NCBI GenBank assembly: GCA_905182985.1
Contig: CAJJDN010000087.1
Location: 113,360-177,359, forward strand
DNA: 64,000 bases
DNA from: Paramecium sonneborni
Lineage: Eukaryota; Ciliophora; Oligohymenophorea; Peniculida; Parameciidae
Direction of reading: 5' to 3'
A model generated the notes under the pieces. The model searched no databases, had not been told where the DNA came from, and saw nothing but the letters and a program-made list of their open reading frames with translations. How positions within the stretch are numbered: position 1 is the first letter of the stretch; the number at the start of each line of letters is the position of its first letter. Below, piece by piece: positions 37,340 through 49,759 of this stretch. The position numbers and the translations under genes are program-made.

Positions 37340-37995
37340 TATATATATTCATTATAAAAGTGATATACATACTCAACTTGATTCTCTATATTATTTTGAT
37401 TTGAATTGCATATACAATCCATATATCCTTTTTATTTTAACTTCTACTATAAATATTATTCATAAAGTTCTACAAAATCTATTTTAAATTCTTATTTCAT
37501 CTTTTAAACTGAATATAAGTAATCGTTAGAAAAGTATAAATAGTTTTTCTAAGATTTCTCATTTATTAATTGTTCATGTATTAATATTCTAATTAGACTA
37601 AAGTTGATTGCCAAATTATATTTATTTTTGAAACTCTAATTTCAGTATTATCAATTCGAATACTGTTGTCATCAATTTTTAATTTCAAATCAGAAATCCC
37701 TTCATTACTGTATGATATTTATAGCTATTCAAATAACTAGATTAATCTATCTTCTTATGATTGTACATCATAGCCTTCTTCTGTATAACTATAAACTTTC
37801 TTTTTCTTCTTGAGTTATTCGTTCTTCTTTGGTGACTAACAATATCTATGAAATAGGTTTTAAATTAGCAGCAACTCTAACTTCATTTACAAGTTTAATC
37901 ATTAAAAACAATGGCAATTTTTTTAGCTTCTTGCTAAAAGATCATTATCTGTGATTTGTAAATGCTTCAACCTTTAAATTAATGGAGGATTATAT
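37340..37995 (-). pseudogene. coding-like tract with unresolved structure
   Basis: Upstream of RPL9 on the same strand are three coding-looking segments in different frames: MIKLVNEVRVAANLKPISQILL, then EEGYDVQSQEDRLIQLFEQL with DLKLKIDDNSIRIDNTEIRV, then a Lys/Gln-rich stretch running to the RPL9 leader. I found no set of 18-30-nt introns that joins them; one junction would need a 16-nt intron or a single-base shift. It may be a degraded gene or one with a structure I misread. Family not recognised. Confidence 0.3.
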
Positions 37996-38084
37996 AAAAA
38001 GGTATTTTCTATGTTGTAACTGTGATTAGATAGCAAACTAAGCATTTGTACAATACAACAGTGTTTTAATTAAATACATTTAAT

Positions 38085-38827
38085 ATGAAATACTTCTTAG
38101 TGTTTGTTCTTTTGTTCAATTTGAATCAGTGTATTAGCTTCTATGCAAAAGAAGGAGTTGAAAAGTGCTTCTCAGATGAGGTACCTAGTCAAACAGTAAA
38201 TATTCTATATTCATATTTAGATTGTTGTAATATATCATGAATTAATGTCAGAAGGTGTGGCTAAAAATGAAAAAAGAGGTATTAATTTATATATATTTAG
38301 ATATGTAAAAAATGATAAAGGATGGAATCACTTTAAATGTTTATGGACCAGATGGCAATATAGTAAAAACTACAAAAACAGTGGAAGGAAAGAATAAATT
38401 ATCATTCACGGCAAAAACAAGTAATTATAATAGTAATGATATAAAGTGGGAAGATATAAATTCTGTGTAATAAAAGCCAAATAATTTTGGAGTGTTAATG
38501 AATATAAATATTCCTTAAAAATACAACAAGGTGTAGATCACAATCTTTAAGATGCTGCAAATAAGACTCATGTTGAATCAATAAAAGGTATAATCTATAT
38601 AGATTAATTATAAAGATAGAATTTCTGCTTTAAAAAATAGAACTGATGATTTCATTTCTCTTTAATAATTGAATCGAGAATAAGAAGATAAATTAACAAC
38701 TCAATCAATTGATATAAGCAGAAGAGTCACTCAAACAACAATTTTATAAATAGTTGTTCTTCTTGCATCTGGAGTATATTAGATTTGGAGTCTCAAGAAG
38801 TTCTTTAAATAGAGATTCTTGATGTGA
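38085..38827 (+). CDS. p24/EMP24 (TMED) family cargo receptor
   Basis: 213 aa from five exons; introns at 38196-38220 (25), 38279-38300 (22), 38421-38446 (26) and 38588-38615 (28 nt). Signal peptide MKYFLVFVLLFNLNQCIS. A GOLD domain begins with FYAKEGVEKCFSDEV and contains the second conserved Cys in YKFCVIKAK, forming the usual disulfide. A coiled coil follows (DRISALKNRTDDFISLQQLN), then one membrane helix (TTILQIVVLLASGVYQIW) and a short cytosolic tail LKKFFKQRFLM. p24 proteins cycle between ER and Golgi in COPI/COPII vesicles; the FF and basic residues of the tail fit coat binding. All four introns are needed to keep the frame. Confidence 0.92.
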
Positions 38828-38850
38828 TGTTTATTATATTAAAAAATTCA

Positions 38851-39309
38851 ATGCTTTTAAATAAAGGACTTTATAAACATTAATATTGTCTATCCCTTCA
38901 TTCAAATCCAGATCCTGTAAAGATCACATTTCATTTTTAAGAATCACAACCTATTTGTCCACTTATTAAGATGCCTACATAAAAAGTTGAGTGGTTATAA
39001 GCTAAATTTCCATCAATCAAAAGTAGGTATTAAAATACAGAATCTTAAACAGAAAGACCTAAAATTAATTAAAAAAAATGTCATTCAAGATTACCTTCTT
39101 AGGTTAGATCAACTCCAACATCACCCTTTACTATCATAATGAGAACTAATAATCCATCATCTAATAATGAATTTGATAATTCAATTACTAAAACAATACG
39201 TTATGAATAGTTCTAAAATAAATAATATTTAGTAAATAAATATTTAGCTCCAAGAAAATTAGGATTACATAGAGGAATCAATCTAGTTAATTTTGGTATT
39301 GACAAATGA
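38851..39309 (+). CDS. hypothetical basic Ser/Asn-rich protein
   Basis: 152 aa, single exon, beginning MLLNKGLYKHQYC; an in-frame ATG 24 nt upstream overlaps the p24 stop. The protein is rich in Ser, Asn, Lys and Gln, with a conserved-looking end (YLAPRKLGLHRGINLVNFGI). No domain recognised. It follows the p24 gene on the same strand by about 20 bp, which is normal packing in this genome. Confidence 0.55.
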
Positions 39310-39619
39310 CACATTTCATAACTTATTATATTAATAACTATCACATTCATTTTATTTATTATATCCTATTCATTCTCTACAATCTCTTTTAAATTAATCA
39401 TGTATTATTTATCTTAAAATCAGTTATCTTAGTAAAATTTTAATTTCATTATATTAAACTATTCTTTATTTAAAAATATTCAATCACTTATTAGAGACTA
39501 TAATAATTTCAAATATTTCAATAAATTTCTTTTTCTTTTTTTCTATGTTTTTCGTTAATCTAAAGGGAGCTTAATTTACATGTGTTAATTTTTAAAATTA
39601 TTATATTTATATCAGATTT
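39310..39619. other. intergenic, no gene seen
   Basis: AT-rich spacer, likely the promoter of the following membrane protein gene. No coding frame supported. Confidence 0.4.
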
Positions 39620-42600
39620 ATGTGTATTTTACTACTATTATTGATCATCATTTTGTAAGCATGTGAAATCAGAATCAATTAAATGAACATATATCCTACA
39701 GAAGAAGAGAATTATATACTTCCAATGGATGTTTTATTCAGTGGAAAAAACTTGTCCTATTTTTGTTAGAACTGCCCTCCTAATGTTTTAGTCTATAACA
39801 CTTTTGAAACTATTCTTTCCAAGTCTAACTATGGTATTTATTATTTATTTATTAAGGTTTTACTTCAAAGTCAATCTAATTTAATCAAACACATTTTGCT
39901 TCTTTAACAGAGGAATCAACACTTAATATTTATAATAGTAATTTAAATCTGTAATCATCACTTAAATTAGAAGATAATTGCACATTTTACAATGCGATTT
40001 TTACTGTTAATAATAAAATTTTACTCGACTGCTATAGTCAGAATATATTATAATTTCTTTTTTAAAATTAAAATAATTAGTTGATTTTAATTCAGAATAT
40101 TGAATCTCATTCACCTATTACTACCAAAATGAGATCCATTTTTGTTTAAAGATAAGAAGCATTATTATATGCATAATTCTATTGGAATTATTCATCTTTA
40201 ACCTTATATATATGGGATGAAACCTATTATAAAAATATTAGTAGTTGGAAACATCAGATTGTAGATTTTGATATTTCAGATAAAGGATTTATTTATATAT
40301 TAGTACCTAATTTAGGAATTTATTAAGTAGTGATAGATAAAGAATTTTAATTCAATATTTTAACAATACATCATTCAATTCAAAATCTACTTTCTATAAC
40401 TGTTGGAACCAGTATTAATTTAAACTCATAATGGGATACATTAATAATTACAAATTATGATTATTATTCTTCTGTTTAAAAATTTATTGCATGGGAAAAT
40501 TCTATTAGTTTTTTAGGCAATTTTATCTTATCTTATTTTGACTTTAATCTTAATTCTATCTTACAAGTATAAATTAGTTAGTATTTTTTAATCATTTAAC
40601 AAGATAATTACTTTACTGTCAATTCAGCTGACATCATATATTAATCTCAAGATCGTAATTTCGAATTATTCAGATTTTCTAGAGATAGGAATAATATAAC
40701 ATAAATTTATTCGTATTTAGATCCAAATACCAACCGTTTTTATGAATTCAGCAATCAATTAACTATTTCAACTCTACAAAATCCTTAACTCAGAGGAACA
40801 TTTGATTCTTTTATTTCTTTTGGTACATTTACAATTTCAGCATTTGAAATTTAATTACCATTTTTTTATCCATTTTGTAAGATTTAAATTGTATATAAAC
40901 TTTTGTCAAAAAATGATAGTAATATTTATTAGGTATATAATTAGAAATTTCCTAAAGTCATTATGTAAAATTCAATTGTTTAATATGCTATAGATAGTTA
41001 TTCAGGCCCTCTTTAAAAAATAATTGCTAATCTATCTGATCCTAAATTAGGTGAGTTTGTTGACTAGACTTTTTAATTATTAAATATTTAAATTGATTAA
41101 TAATTTGATTTAGTCAAATTATTTTACAATAATTAACTTTCTAGAGAAGGTATGATTTTAGTAGGAACTCAAAAAATGAATTTGTATTTTTATATTTGTT
41201 AGAACAATTATACCTGTATGCAGATCTACAATAATACATTCAATGAAAAAATTCATTCCATAGAAATTTCATTTTATTTTTTGACTAATTTTACTGTTGC
41301 TATTGATTAAGGTAATTTTGGATTAGTAATAATCTAAGCTAATTATAGTGGGTCAATATTTAATCAAAATGTTGTTTTTACAGAATCGATTGTTTGTTGT
41401 TAACCTTTTAGATAATTTTTATTAACATACTAAAATTTAGTAATTCTTACTCCAGAGAACAGAATTCTTATAACTTCATTTAAGTAAGATTTGATGTTCA
41501 CTTTAGATGAAGAAATAGTGAATCAACTTTTCTTCAATTTAATTCAAAAACGATTTTAGTTTCATCCCTAATAAATTACATCTAATTAGTAAAATTAAGC
41601 TACAACTATTTATATTAATAATAGAGATTGTTTTCTCATTATCGATATATTATATAACAATACCATTCTTCCTATTAGTATAACTTTTGTTGATCAAGAG
41701 ATTTATTCATTAAATCTCGTGAATGAATAATTAATAGTTTCAAATTTAGTAGAAGATAATATTTTAGAATTCAATGTATATAAAATTTACAATATTTTTC
41801 ATCCTGAATTTTAGAAGTAATTACCACCTACATAAATTAAGAAAGGCACTCCAATTTATTCTGATGATGCTCATCTATATGTACATTCAAGTGAGGATGA
41901 CATGTTAGTTTATAGTCCTGCTTTACCTTATCATAGTTCACTTTACTATAGATTCAAATTTGAAGGCAATTATTTTAGTTGTATCGATATTAATTACACA
42001 TCTTTTGTTACTTTTTCAAATACATATCATTTATTACACATAGAATTTACTTAATAATTTATTAGTAATAACGTTATCAATCCAACTTATATCTCATAAT
42101 TAGATTAAATATTTTTTGTGAGTTCTGAATTAAATTAATAATCTAAAATGTTCTATGAAGATACTTTATACATTATAAATCCATTAACTTATATTGAAAT
42201 AGATGAAAAGAATTTAACATATGATTTTCAAAAGGGTGATAGATTTAGAATTGATTTGGATAATCTATTTAATTTTTAAATTCTCTAATATCAATTATAA
42301 TTAGATTTAGAAGATTTCAAAGAAGCAAGCATTTAATGTACATTAAATTAATACTTCCAAGGATAATCGAATTAAAGTTTTCCAAATTTCACAATCTTAA
42401 TAAACATGAATGATTAATTCTATCTTTAAAATAACTCCTCTATTATAGGATTATCTTCAGGTTAATAAGTATTGTATCCATATTATTATTCTAAATGTTT
42501 AGCCTCTGCATCATATTAGAATTATATTTACTCTATTTGTCTTAGTAATACAATAACATTTCTAATGAAATTTGAAGTCTAAGAAAATAATAATATTACT

Positions 42601-43662
42601 CAACTTTTTCCATATGTTGAGCTGCCTTTATCATGTTAAATAATTAAAAAAATGATCTAATTTTAAAATTTGAGTTTTGTGCTTGGACAGAATATAATTT
42701 CAAGTGAATTTGAGTACATTTACATTTACAATCTATATAGTTTAAATAATATATCAGTATAGAATATATCATGTAAGAAAGGAATTCAAGATTTCTCTAT
42801 TTAATATCTATATAATCATACTTAAAATTCACAAATAATTGCAGTATTTTTTATTTGTGATAATTAATTATATTATAAGTTAGGATATCTAAATTTAAGC
42901 AATAATACTTTTGGGTTAGACAGGGATTATCATAATGTTATTTTCAACAATAAAAAACTATTATTATTAAAATAAACGGCTTTGTTATAAATAATTCCTT
43001 TAGCAATAAAGTTTAATGAAATTTTATTAGTTTTAACAACAACAAATGCTACTAATTTCATATTCACAATGACTTTCAGTAGAGAATTATATGTTAAGAA
43101 TTAATTGCAATTATAGGACATAGTTTAATCAATACCTCCATATGGGAATTATACGCAATAGTATTTTGGGATTGCAAATAAGGGAATACTCATATTGTTA
43201 TTTACTTCTATGAATGAACGTATTTTAGCTGTCTATAATTATACTATGATATAAACCAATATTAGAAAACCATTAATGATGATGGGAGGACTTAATTAAT
43301 CACTTCCGAATCCTTAAGGAGTAGGAATTTCTATTGTTTCAAATCATTTAGGAGGTTAAATTATAGATTTGACCAATGGAATTGTAAATACATACAATAT
43401 AAGTAATTCTAATTATATATTCTGTTAATCTAATTATGTTACTCATACTGATTAAAAATATATATTAAGTCTTTCGAATTCTTTTAGTTCAGATTAAATA
43501 AGATTGATTTTCCAATATAAAAAAGAAGGGACAACTTATTGGATTTATATTCTTTTAACAATGGTTATAATAAGTTTGTTAAGCTTATTTTATGTGTATA
43601 GATAAAAGATGAAGGAAAAATAAAATGATATAGGAGAATAATCTGATGAGTTTGAGCTTTGA
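39620..43662 (+). CDS. large type I membrane protein, ciliate-type
   Basis: 1339 aa with one 23-nt intron at 39834-39856. Signal peptide MCILLLLLIIILQA, then about 1270 lumenal/extracellular residues with many potential N-glycosylation sites and a beta-rich, repeating look (propeller-like stretches such as DISDKGFIYILVPNLGIYQV). Scattered cysteines include FCQNCPP. A single membrane helix near the end, TYWIYILLTMVIISLLSLFYVY, is followed by a short charged tail ending SDEFEL. No named domain recognised. The length without any in-frame TGA over 3.8 kb and the clear topology make the gene certain even though its role is not. Confidence 0.8.
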
Positions 43663-44079
43663 ATTAATTTGTATTTTATTGTAATTTATAAATTATAAAA
43701 ATCAAGATATATTTTATAATATTTACAATTAGAATAGAATTCATATAGGTTTATTTTGCATTATAAACTAGTTTGCAAAATATAAATATTTTAAATGATA
43801 CTAAAGAAACATTTTGTTTTAGATGTATGATAAAATAGAAAATTAAATTGTTTAATCATATATAAAATAAGTCAATTTAATAAGTAGTAAAAAGAGAATT
43901 AGAAAAAGAGAGGAGCATTAAATAGAATGGATAGAAAATTAAAGAAAGAAGACATTAAATTAGGTATATAAATATATGTAACATATTAATTCATAGATAG
44001 AGAAATGAAAAGAAAAGAAGAGAAATATAAGAATTGATTGATTTGATATATATATAAATAATATTAACATTATAATTTA
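43663..44079. other. intergenic with a weak small ORF
   Basis: A 61-codon frame lies at 43823-44008 (MYDKIENQIVQSYIKQVN..., Lys/Arg/Glu-rich). It may be chance; it has no recognisable feature. Otherwise nothing is seen but AT-rich leader of the MORN gene. Confidence 0.3.
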
Positions 44080-45000
44080 ATGGGATCTTGTAAAAGTTGC
44101 GAACCTCCTTAAGAAGATAAGATTTTACATGGATAGGTTAATGATTCAAGAAGGCCAAAGAGTGCTGAGATTATAGCTCCATTAACAGGAGAAACAGAAG
44201 TTAGTAGAGATAAAAGAGGAACATTTACTTATGAAAATGGAGCAACATATACTGGAGAATGGTACTACATTATTTAATATTTTGTTTTGGATTGGTATAT
44301 GTCGTGATGGTTATGGTACTTAAGTTTGGCCAGATGGTGCTTAGTATGAAGGATAATGGAAAGATGATAAAGCTTAAGGAAAAGGTATCTTTAAACATGC
44401 TGATGGGGATATATGTAAAATTATTAATCTAATATTTAGATGATGGAGAATGGGAAAATGATAAAGCTAATGGATATGGTACTTATATTCATTCGGATGG
44501 TTCTAAATACGAAGGGTTCTGGAAAGATGATAAATAACATGGATTTGGAACTGAAACTTGGACAGATGGAAGTAAATATGAGGGAACCTATAAATATGGA
44601 ATGAAAAATGGATCTGGAACCTATTATTGGCCAGATGGAAAAAATTATTAGGGTTAATGGTTGTAAAATAAAATGACAGGATATGGTGTATGTAATTGGA
44701 AAGATGGAAAAACTTATATAGGTGAATGGTTAGATAATAATATGCATGGTCATGGTAAATATACTACTTCAGATGGCAAATCATATGAAGGAGACTATTA
44801 TTTTGATAAAAAACATGGTTTTGGTACTTTTACATGGCCTGATGGTAAAAAGTATTCTTTTATTTTTATTATTTAGGTATTCTGGAAATTGGAAAAAGGG
44901 CAAGTAACATGGTAAAGGTAAAATTATAGTAGATAAAATTGAGAAGCATGGAATGTGGGAAGATGGTAAACGTATTAGATGGATTGAAGATGAAGATTGA
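44080..45000 (+). CDS. MORN-repeat protein, probably membrane-anchored by acylation
   Basis: 280 aa. About nine MORN repeats fill residues 50-260 with the usual Y.G.W..(D/N)..HG.G pattern (YEGFWKDDKQHGFGTETWTD; YIGEWLDNNMHGHGKY). The start MGSCKSCEPP fits N-myristoylation plus palmitoylation, so membrane attachment is inferred. Introns at 44415-44439 and 44852-44876 (25 nt each) are standard. A third interruption of 28 nt near 44262-44289 splits the first repeat (YTGEW...IGICRDGYGTQ): it begins GTACTA but ends TTTTG with no AG available. Removing it restores the repeat exactly; keeping it creates a TGA. MORN repeats bind phospholipids or scaffold proteins. Confidence 0.88.
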
Positions 45001-45840
45001 TTCTTTTTTTTATTTCTTGTAATTAATCTTTTTTTTCTATTAATTTTATTTATTTTATTCATTCTAATTTTTATTTATAAATTATTTTTTACTTCTTATT
45101 TTCCTTCCTTATCACAACTCCTTTACTCTAATTTATCTAATTTACATTTTCACATATCTCATAATTTACATTCACATCAAATTCTTAGTACTTATTTAAA
45201 AATACATATTCCTATCAATAAATTATATTATAAAATTTATAATTGAAATTCTTATTTTGTTTATTTCAAAATACTTTAATAACTAAATATTAATCATAAC
45301 ACTTTATGTAATCATATAGAACTTTTTTACTTTCAAATCAAAATATATATAATCTATATATTATTGATAATTTTCTTTATTATAACTATTTATTCATTAA
45401 AATTTTTTCATATTAATTAGATATTCATTAATTTTATAATTTCCATCAATTTATCTCCGTAGATTTATATTTAATAAATAATCATGTCTAATTCTATATC
45501 TAAACAAAAAATTCTTCAATTTTATATTGTAAAATCCTAACACTTTCTGCTGTTCTATCAAATTCACTAAAATAAAAAAAACAAACTCTTAACAATAAAA
45601 ATATTGAAGATTTTTTTCTTTAAAGGTTTATCATTTTACAGTTAATCTATATTTACAAGTTTAAAATATTTTTAACTAATTAAACAACACATTAAGAACC
45701 AGATTTAATTTTTCATCTTGTCTTATAATAAATAGGAAATGGGGAGTTTTTAGGATTCTTTGATTTATTACATATATGATTAATTCTTTTTTTTATTTAG
45801 TTAATATAATAAAAATTATATATATAATTATATATATAAA
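45001..45840. other. intergenic, no gene seen
   Basis: 840 bp of AT-rich sequence between two plus-strand genes. No credible frame on either strand. Confidence 0.45.
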
Positions 45841-47882
45841 ATGTCTAACCACCGCAATTTGAAGGATTTATTTCCCTCAAAATTGAATTACATGAAACCA
45901 AAAATTGTATATAGTGTATTTATATTGTTAGGAACAACAAAGTGAAACAACAAAATAAACTCATAAATCGCCATTAGGTTTAAGTTAATTTACAAGTTTT
46001 TTTTAATTAGCTCAATTAACCTAAAAAAATAAAAACAAATAATCTGAATAGAGGAGTGTTACACCTTAAAAAATAAAAATAGTTTAATTAAATATATAAA
46101 AACAGGATCAATCATAAATATAAATTTAATCTAAGCATTTACGAAATTAAAGTGCTTCAAATATAAATAGCAGTAGAAGTAGTTCATTTTTTAAAGAAAA
46201 ATAGGATTACTTATTTTAAAATACAAGTTCTCGGAGTCCAATTTAAACATTTTTAAAATAGGAATTAAAATCATCAAAATTATTAATGAATTCTTAATTG
46301 AATCATTAATAAGCTTCAAATATTGATTTATAAAGTAAATCAAAAGATTAATCACCAATGAAACCAGCATTTTTCGATAATTTAGATATAATAAATAGGA
46401 ATACTGGAAGAAATAATTCCCAATCTCCAAATACATCAATATAAAAAATATCTCCATTTATTAATTTAAAATAATCAAGCAGTCATAATATTAAATATCC
46501 AGAAAATCAATTTAAATAATAAAATAGTTTGGTAAAAGAAAATAAGCCAGCTGAAAAGCCATATTAATTAATAAATCATGAGATTCCACATATATAGATA
46601 AAAAAGTAAGAATTTTAAGTTTCGAGTTAATTTAAATAAAGCAAAGGGTTTGAAAATTTGTTTAACTCTATGTTAAATATATAACATATATCTCATATTT
46701 CTAGAAATGAAAATTCAAAGAGTATTTTAAGATAATAAGAAAAGCATTAATCAAGTGATGAAGAGGAAACTTTGATAGTTGATTGTAATATCTAAATAAA
46801 CAAGTATAGTTTTTAATTTCATTATGTAATTGGTAAGGGAGGTTTTGGAAAGGTATGGAAAGTGGAGATGAAAAAGAGTAAATAGTATTATGCAATGAAA
46901 GAGATGTCAAAAGCAAAGATAATAGCTAAAAGAAGTGTAAATTCTGTAATGAATGAACGAAATCTTTTGGCATAATTTAAACATCCATTTTTGATAAATA
47001 TGAATTATTGTTTTTAAGATAGAGAGAATTTATTTTTAGTAATGGATTTATTAACAGGAGGAGATCTTAGATATCATATTGGTAAGATGAGAAGATTTAA
47101 AGAACATTAAACAAAGTTTTTTATAGCTTGTGTTATTCTTGCATTAGAATTTTTACATAATAATAATATTATTCATAGAGATTTAAAACCAGAGAATTTA
47201 GTTTTAGATAAATAAGGATATGCAAGATTGACAGATTTAGGAATTGCAAGAATTTGGAAATAAGAGAATTCTTAAGATACAAGTGGTACACCAGGTTATA
47301 TGGGTAATATATAATATTAAATGAATAAGCACCTGAAGTAATGTGTAGATAAAATCATACAATAGCAGTTGATTATTTTGCATTAGGAATAATGGGTTAT
47401 GAATTTATGTTAGGAAGAAGACCTTATAATGGAAGATCAAGATAAGAAATTCGTGATTAAATTTTAACAAGATAAGTATAAATAAAGAAATCTGAAATTC
47501 CTGATGATTGGTCAGTAGAAGCAGCAGATTTTATAAATAAACTTATTTAAAGAAAACCTGCAAATAGATTAGGATTTAAAGGACCTGAGGAAGTTAAAAA
47601 TCATCCTTGGCTTAGAAATTTTCCTTGGTAAAAACTTTTGAATAAAGAAATAGAATCACCATACATTCCAAAAGTAATTTATTATAATTAAGAAAGTAAA
47701 TTGATGACAATGCAGAGTATCTAAATTAAATTAGTGAAGATAATGATAGTTAAGACGAATTAATTAAAGAAAATAAGTTATTACTAAAAAAGAATTCTGT
47801 TCAAAATTTATTTAGTGGTTATAGTTATGAATATAACTCAAAATACACAAAGAGTACATCTAGTACACTTTTTCTAGGATGA
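45841..47882 (+). CDS. AGC-type protein kinase (YANK/STK32-like)
   Basis: 655 aa from four exons; introns at 45907-45931 (25), 47304-47329 (26) and 47674-47696 (23 nt). The first 300 residues are Gln/Asn/Ser/Lys-rich. The catalytic domain starts near residue 313: [17 protein letters not shown] (glycine loop), [11 protein letters not shown] (catalytic Lys), [22 protein letters not shown] (DLG in place of DFG), GTPGYMAPEVM. The lower lobe, [19 protein letters not shown]...SRQEIRDQIL...[13 protein letters not shown], closely follows YANK/STK32 kinases. The catalytic residues are present, so it should be active; Leu for Phe in DFG is tolerated in several kinases. It lies 38 bp upstream of a cyclic-nucleotide-binding gene on the same strand. 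Confidence 0.92.
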
Positions 47883-47920
47883 CTTTATTATTTTATATTT
47901 TAATATAGTAAACTAAACAT

Positions 47921-49670
47921 ATGTATAGAAGAATTTCAAATATAGACAAGATAAAATAATAAATGAGATTGAATCAACAAGTTAAGGAACTCTTATAGAA
48001 AGGAGAGATTGATATTGAAAATCCATTTCACTTTGAAGTAATGCATCATAAAATTTAGATCATTATTGCTATCTTAAATAAAGATGAAAATTAAAGAAAT
48101 TCAAATGATTTAAATGTGCTAGCTTCAGCCCTTTAAACTATTAAATATTTTCATGAAATGAAGAAGACAACAAGTTTAGATGAAATGCTTAATTTATACA
48201 AAGAGTTACAATATATAAATTTACCAGCTCGTAGGACACTTTTTAGATGTGGTGATATAGGCAAAAACTTTTATATTATATTAAGAGGTAGTGTATGGGT
48301 AATTTACATTAATTATTCTTAGGTATTGGTTGGAAAAAGTGGACTTGGAGATGAGAGATTGGAAAAGTAAGAAAAGAAATCTGATAAGAAGTAAGAGAAG
48401 AAACATCAATAAGGAAAAGAATTTGATGAAGGAGAAGAATCTGTATTTTTTTTATCTTATTTAGGATGAAGATTAATTTGAAGATTTAGATGATGAAAAA
48501 ATGCTTGAAAATAAATATTAAAATATGATGAAAGTAGGTAAAATAGAGTAAGGAGGTAGTTTTGGAGAAATTGCCTTAACTAATTCATTACCTAGATAAG
48601 CTACTATAGTATGTGCAGAAAATTGCTAATTTATTAAATTATCAAGAGAAGCTTTTAATAAATTTTTATGTAATCTATTTTAATAAACATCTTAGCTGAG
48701 TATTATACAAGAATTTAAAATAAAAATCTCTTGTTTCTCAAATCTATTAACATTTTTAATGATTGGTCAGATGCTGATGTAGGATTAATTTAATATCATC
48801 TTTCAAATTTTGAATATTCAATGAATACACTCATTTATAGAGAAGGAGAATTTATTAAAGGTGTTTATTTCATTGTTTCAGGAATGGTTGAAATACAACA
48901 AAAAAGTAAATCAAATATAAAAATTAAATAAAATCAATTAATTCATAAATAATAGATTATTCTTAATAGATATTCTGTTGGGTAAGTTTTTGGTTTTATG
49001 GAAATTTTATAAAATAAAAAATAAAGATAAACTAAAGCAGTTTGTTTAGCTGAAAAAGTTAAAATACTTTTTTTAGATGAAGATGTATTTATTTTATTAA
49101 TTTTAGAGATTTAAATTATATTGTTGTCAAGGACAATCTTTAAAACTTTTAGAAACTATGACTAAATAAATGGAAAAAACATTTGAAAAAGCAAATTAAA
49201 TATATCAAGAAGCATTAAAATAATCTAATCAAAGTTTATCTTTAAATCTTGCAGAGAGTGATAGTTATTTAAAACGATTAAAAACAGAAAATTAACCAAT
49301 CTGTAAAACTAATAGAAGTAAAATAGTGAAAAGATCTCTTGATATATTAGGTAATGTATCTCATTAATCATCAAAAATATTAAGTTATTGTGAATGTGTA
49401 TCTGCTTATAATAAAGATAATTAAGTAAAATTAAATTTAAATAATCCACTCATTTTAATTGAACCCAGTAAAAGAGTAAAAATGTAATAATTACAATTTT
49501 AACAACAATATTCACCAGGTCCACCTCCTACCTCAAGAATTCCTTAATTTTCTAGTAGGGATTCTAGATAAACCATTCTAAGGTAATTAAAATTACCAAG
49601 TTTATTTAAATAATAATAATCAGAATAAGATGATCGAATATCTATTAGACAATTAGATCCTGTTATTTGA
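47921..49670 (+). CDS. protein with two cyclic-nucleotide-binding domains
   Basis: 551 aa from five exons; introns at 48299-48322 (24), 48443-48464 (22), 48670-48695 (26) and 49085-49106 (22 nt). First domain: ARRTLFRCGDIGKNFYIILRGSVWVLV near residue 105, interrupted by a 60-residue charged insert (Lys/Glu then Asp/Glu-rich), then GGSFGEIALTNSLPRQATIV near 195, a phosphate-binding cassette with its Glu and Arg in place. Second domain: NTLIYREGEFIKGVYFIVSGMVEI near 281, with a weaker cassette (SVGQVFGFMEIL) lacking the canonical Arg. A coiled region and a Gln/Ser/Pro-rich tail follow. The order resembles PKA regulatory subunits, but the usual dimerisation and pseudosubstrate regions are not evident. 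The first intron is 3n without TGA. Confidence 0.85.
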
Positions 49671-49759
49671 ATTGAAGAATTATGAAATATTGTTATAATA
49701 AATACTTAATTTTCCTTTAAAAATTCAAATAATATCTATGAATTATCATTCTTGATTTT

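Noticed and set aside
44262..44295. Retained internal eliminated sequence (TA-bounded) in the MORN gene
   Set aside because: Excision between TA dinucleotides leaves a TGA in frame and the ends do not match the usual consensus.
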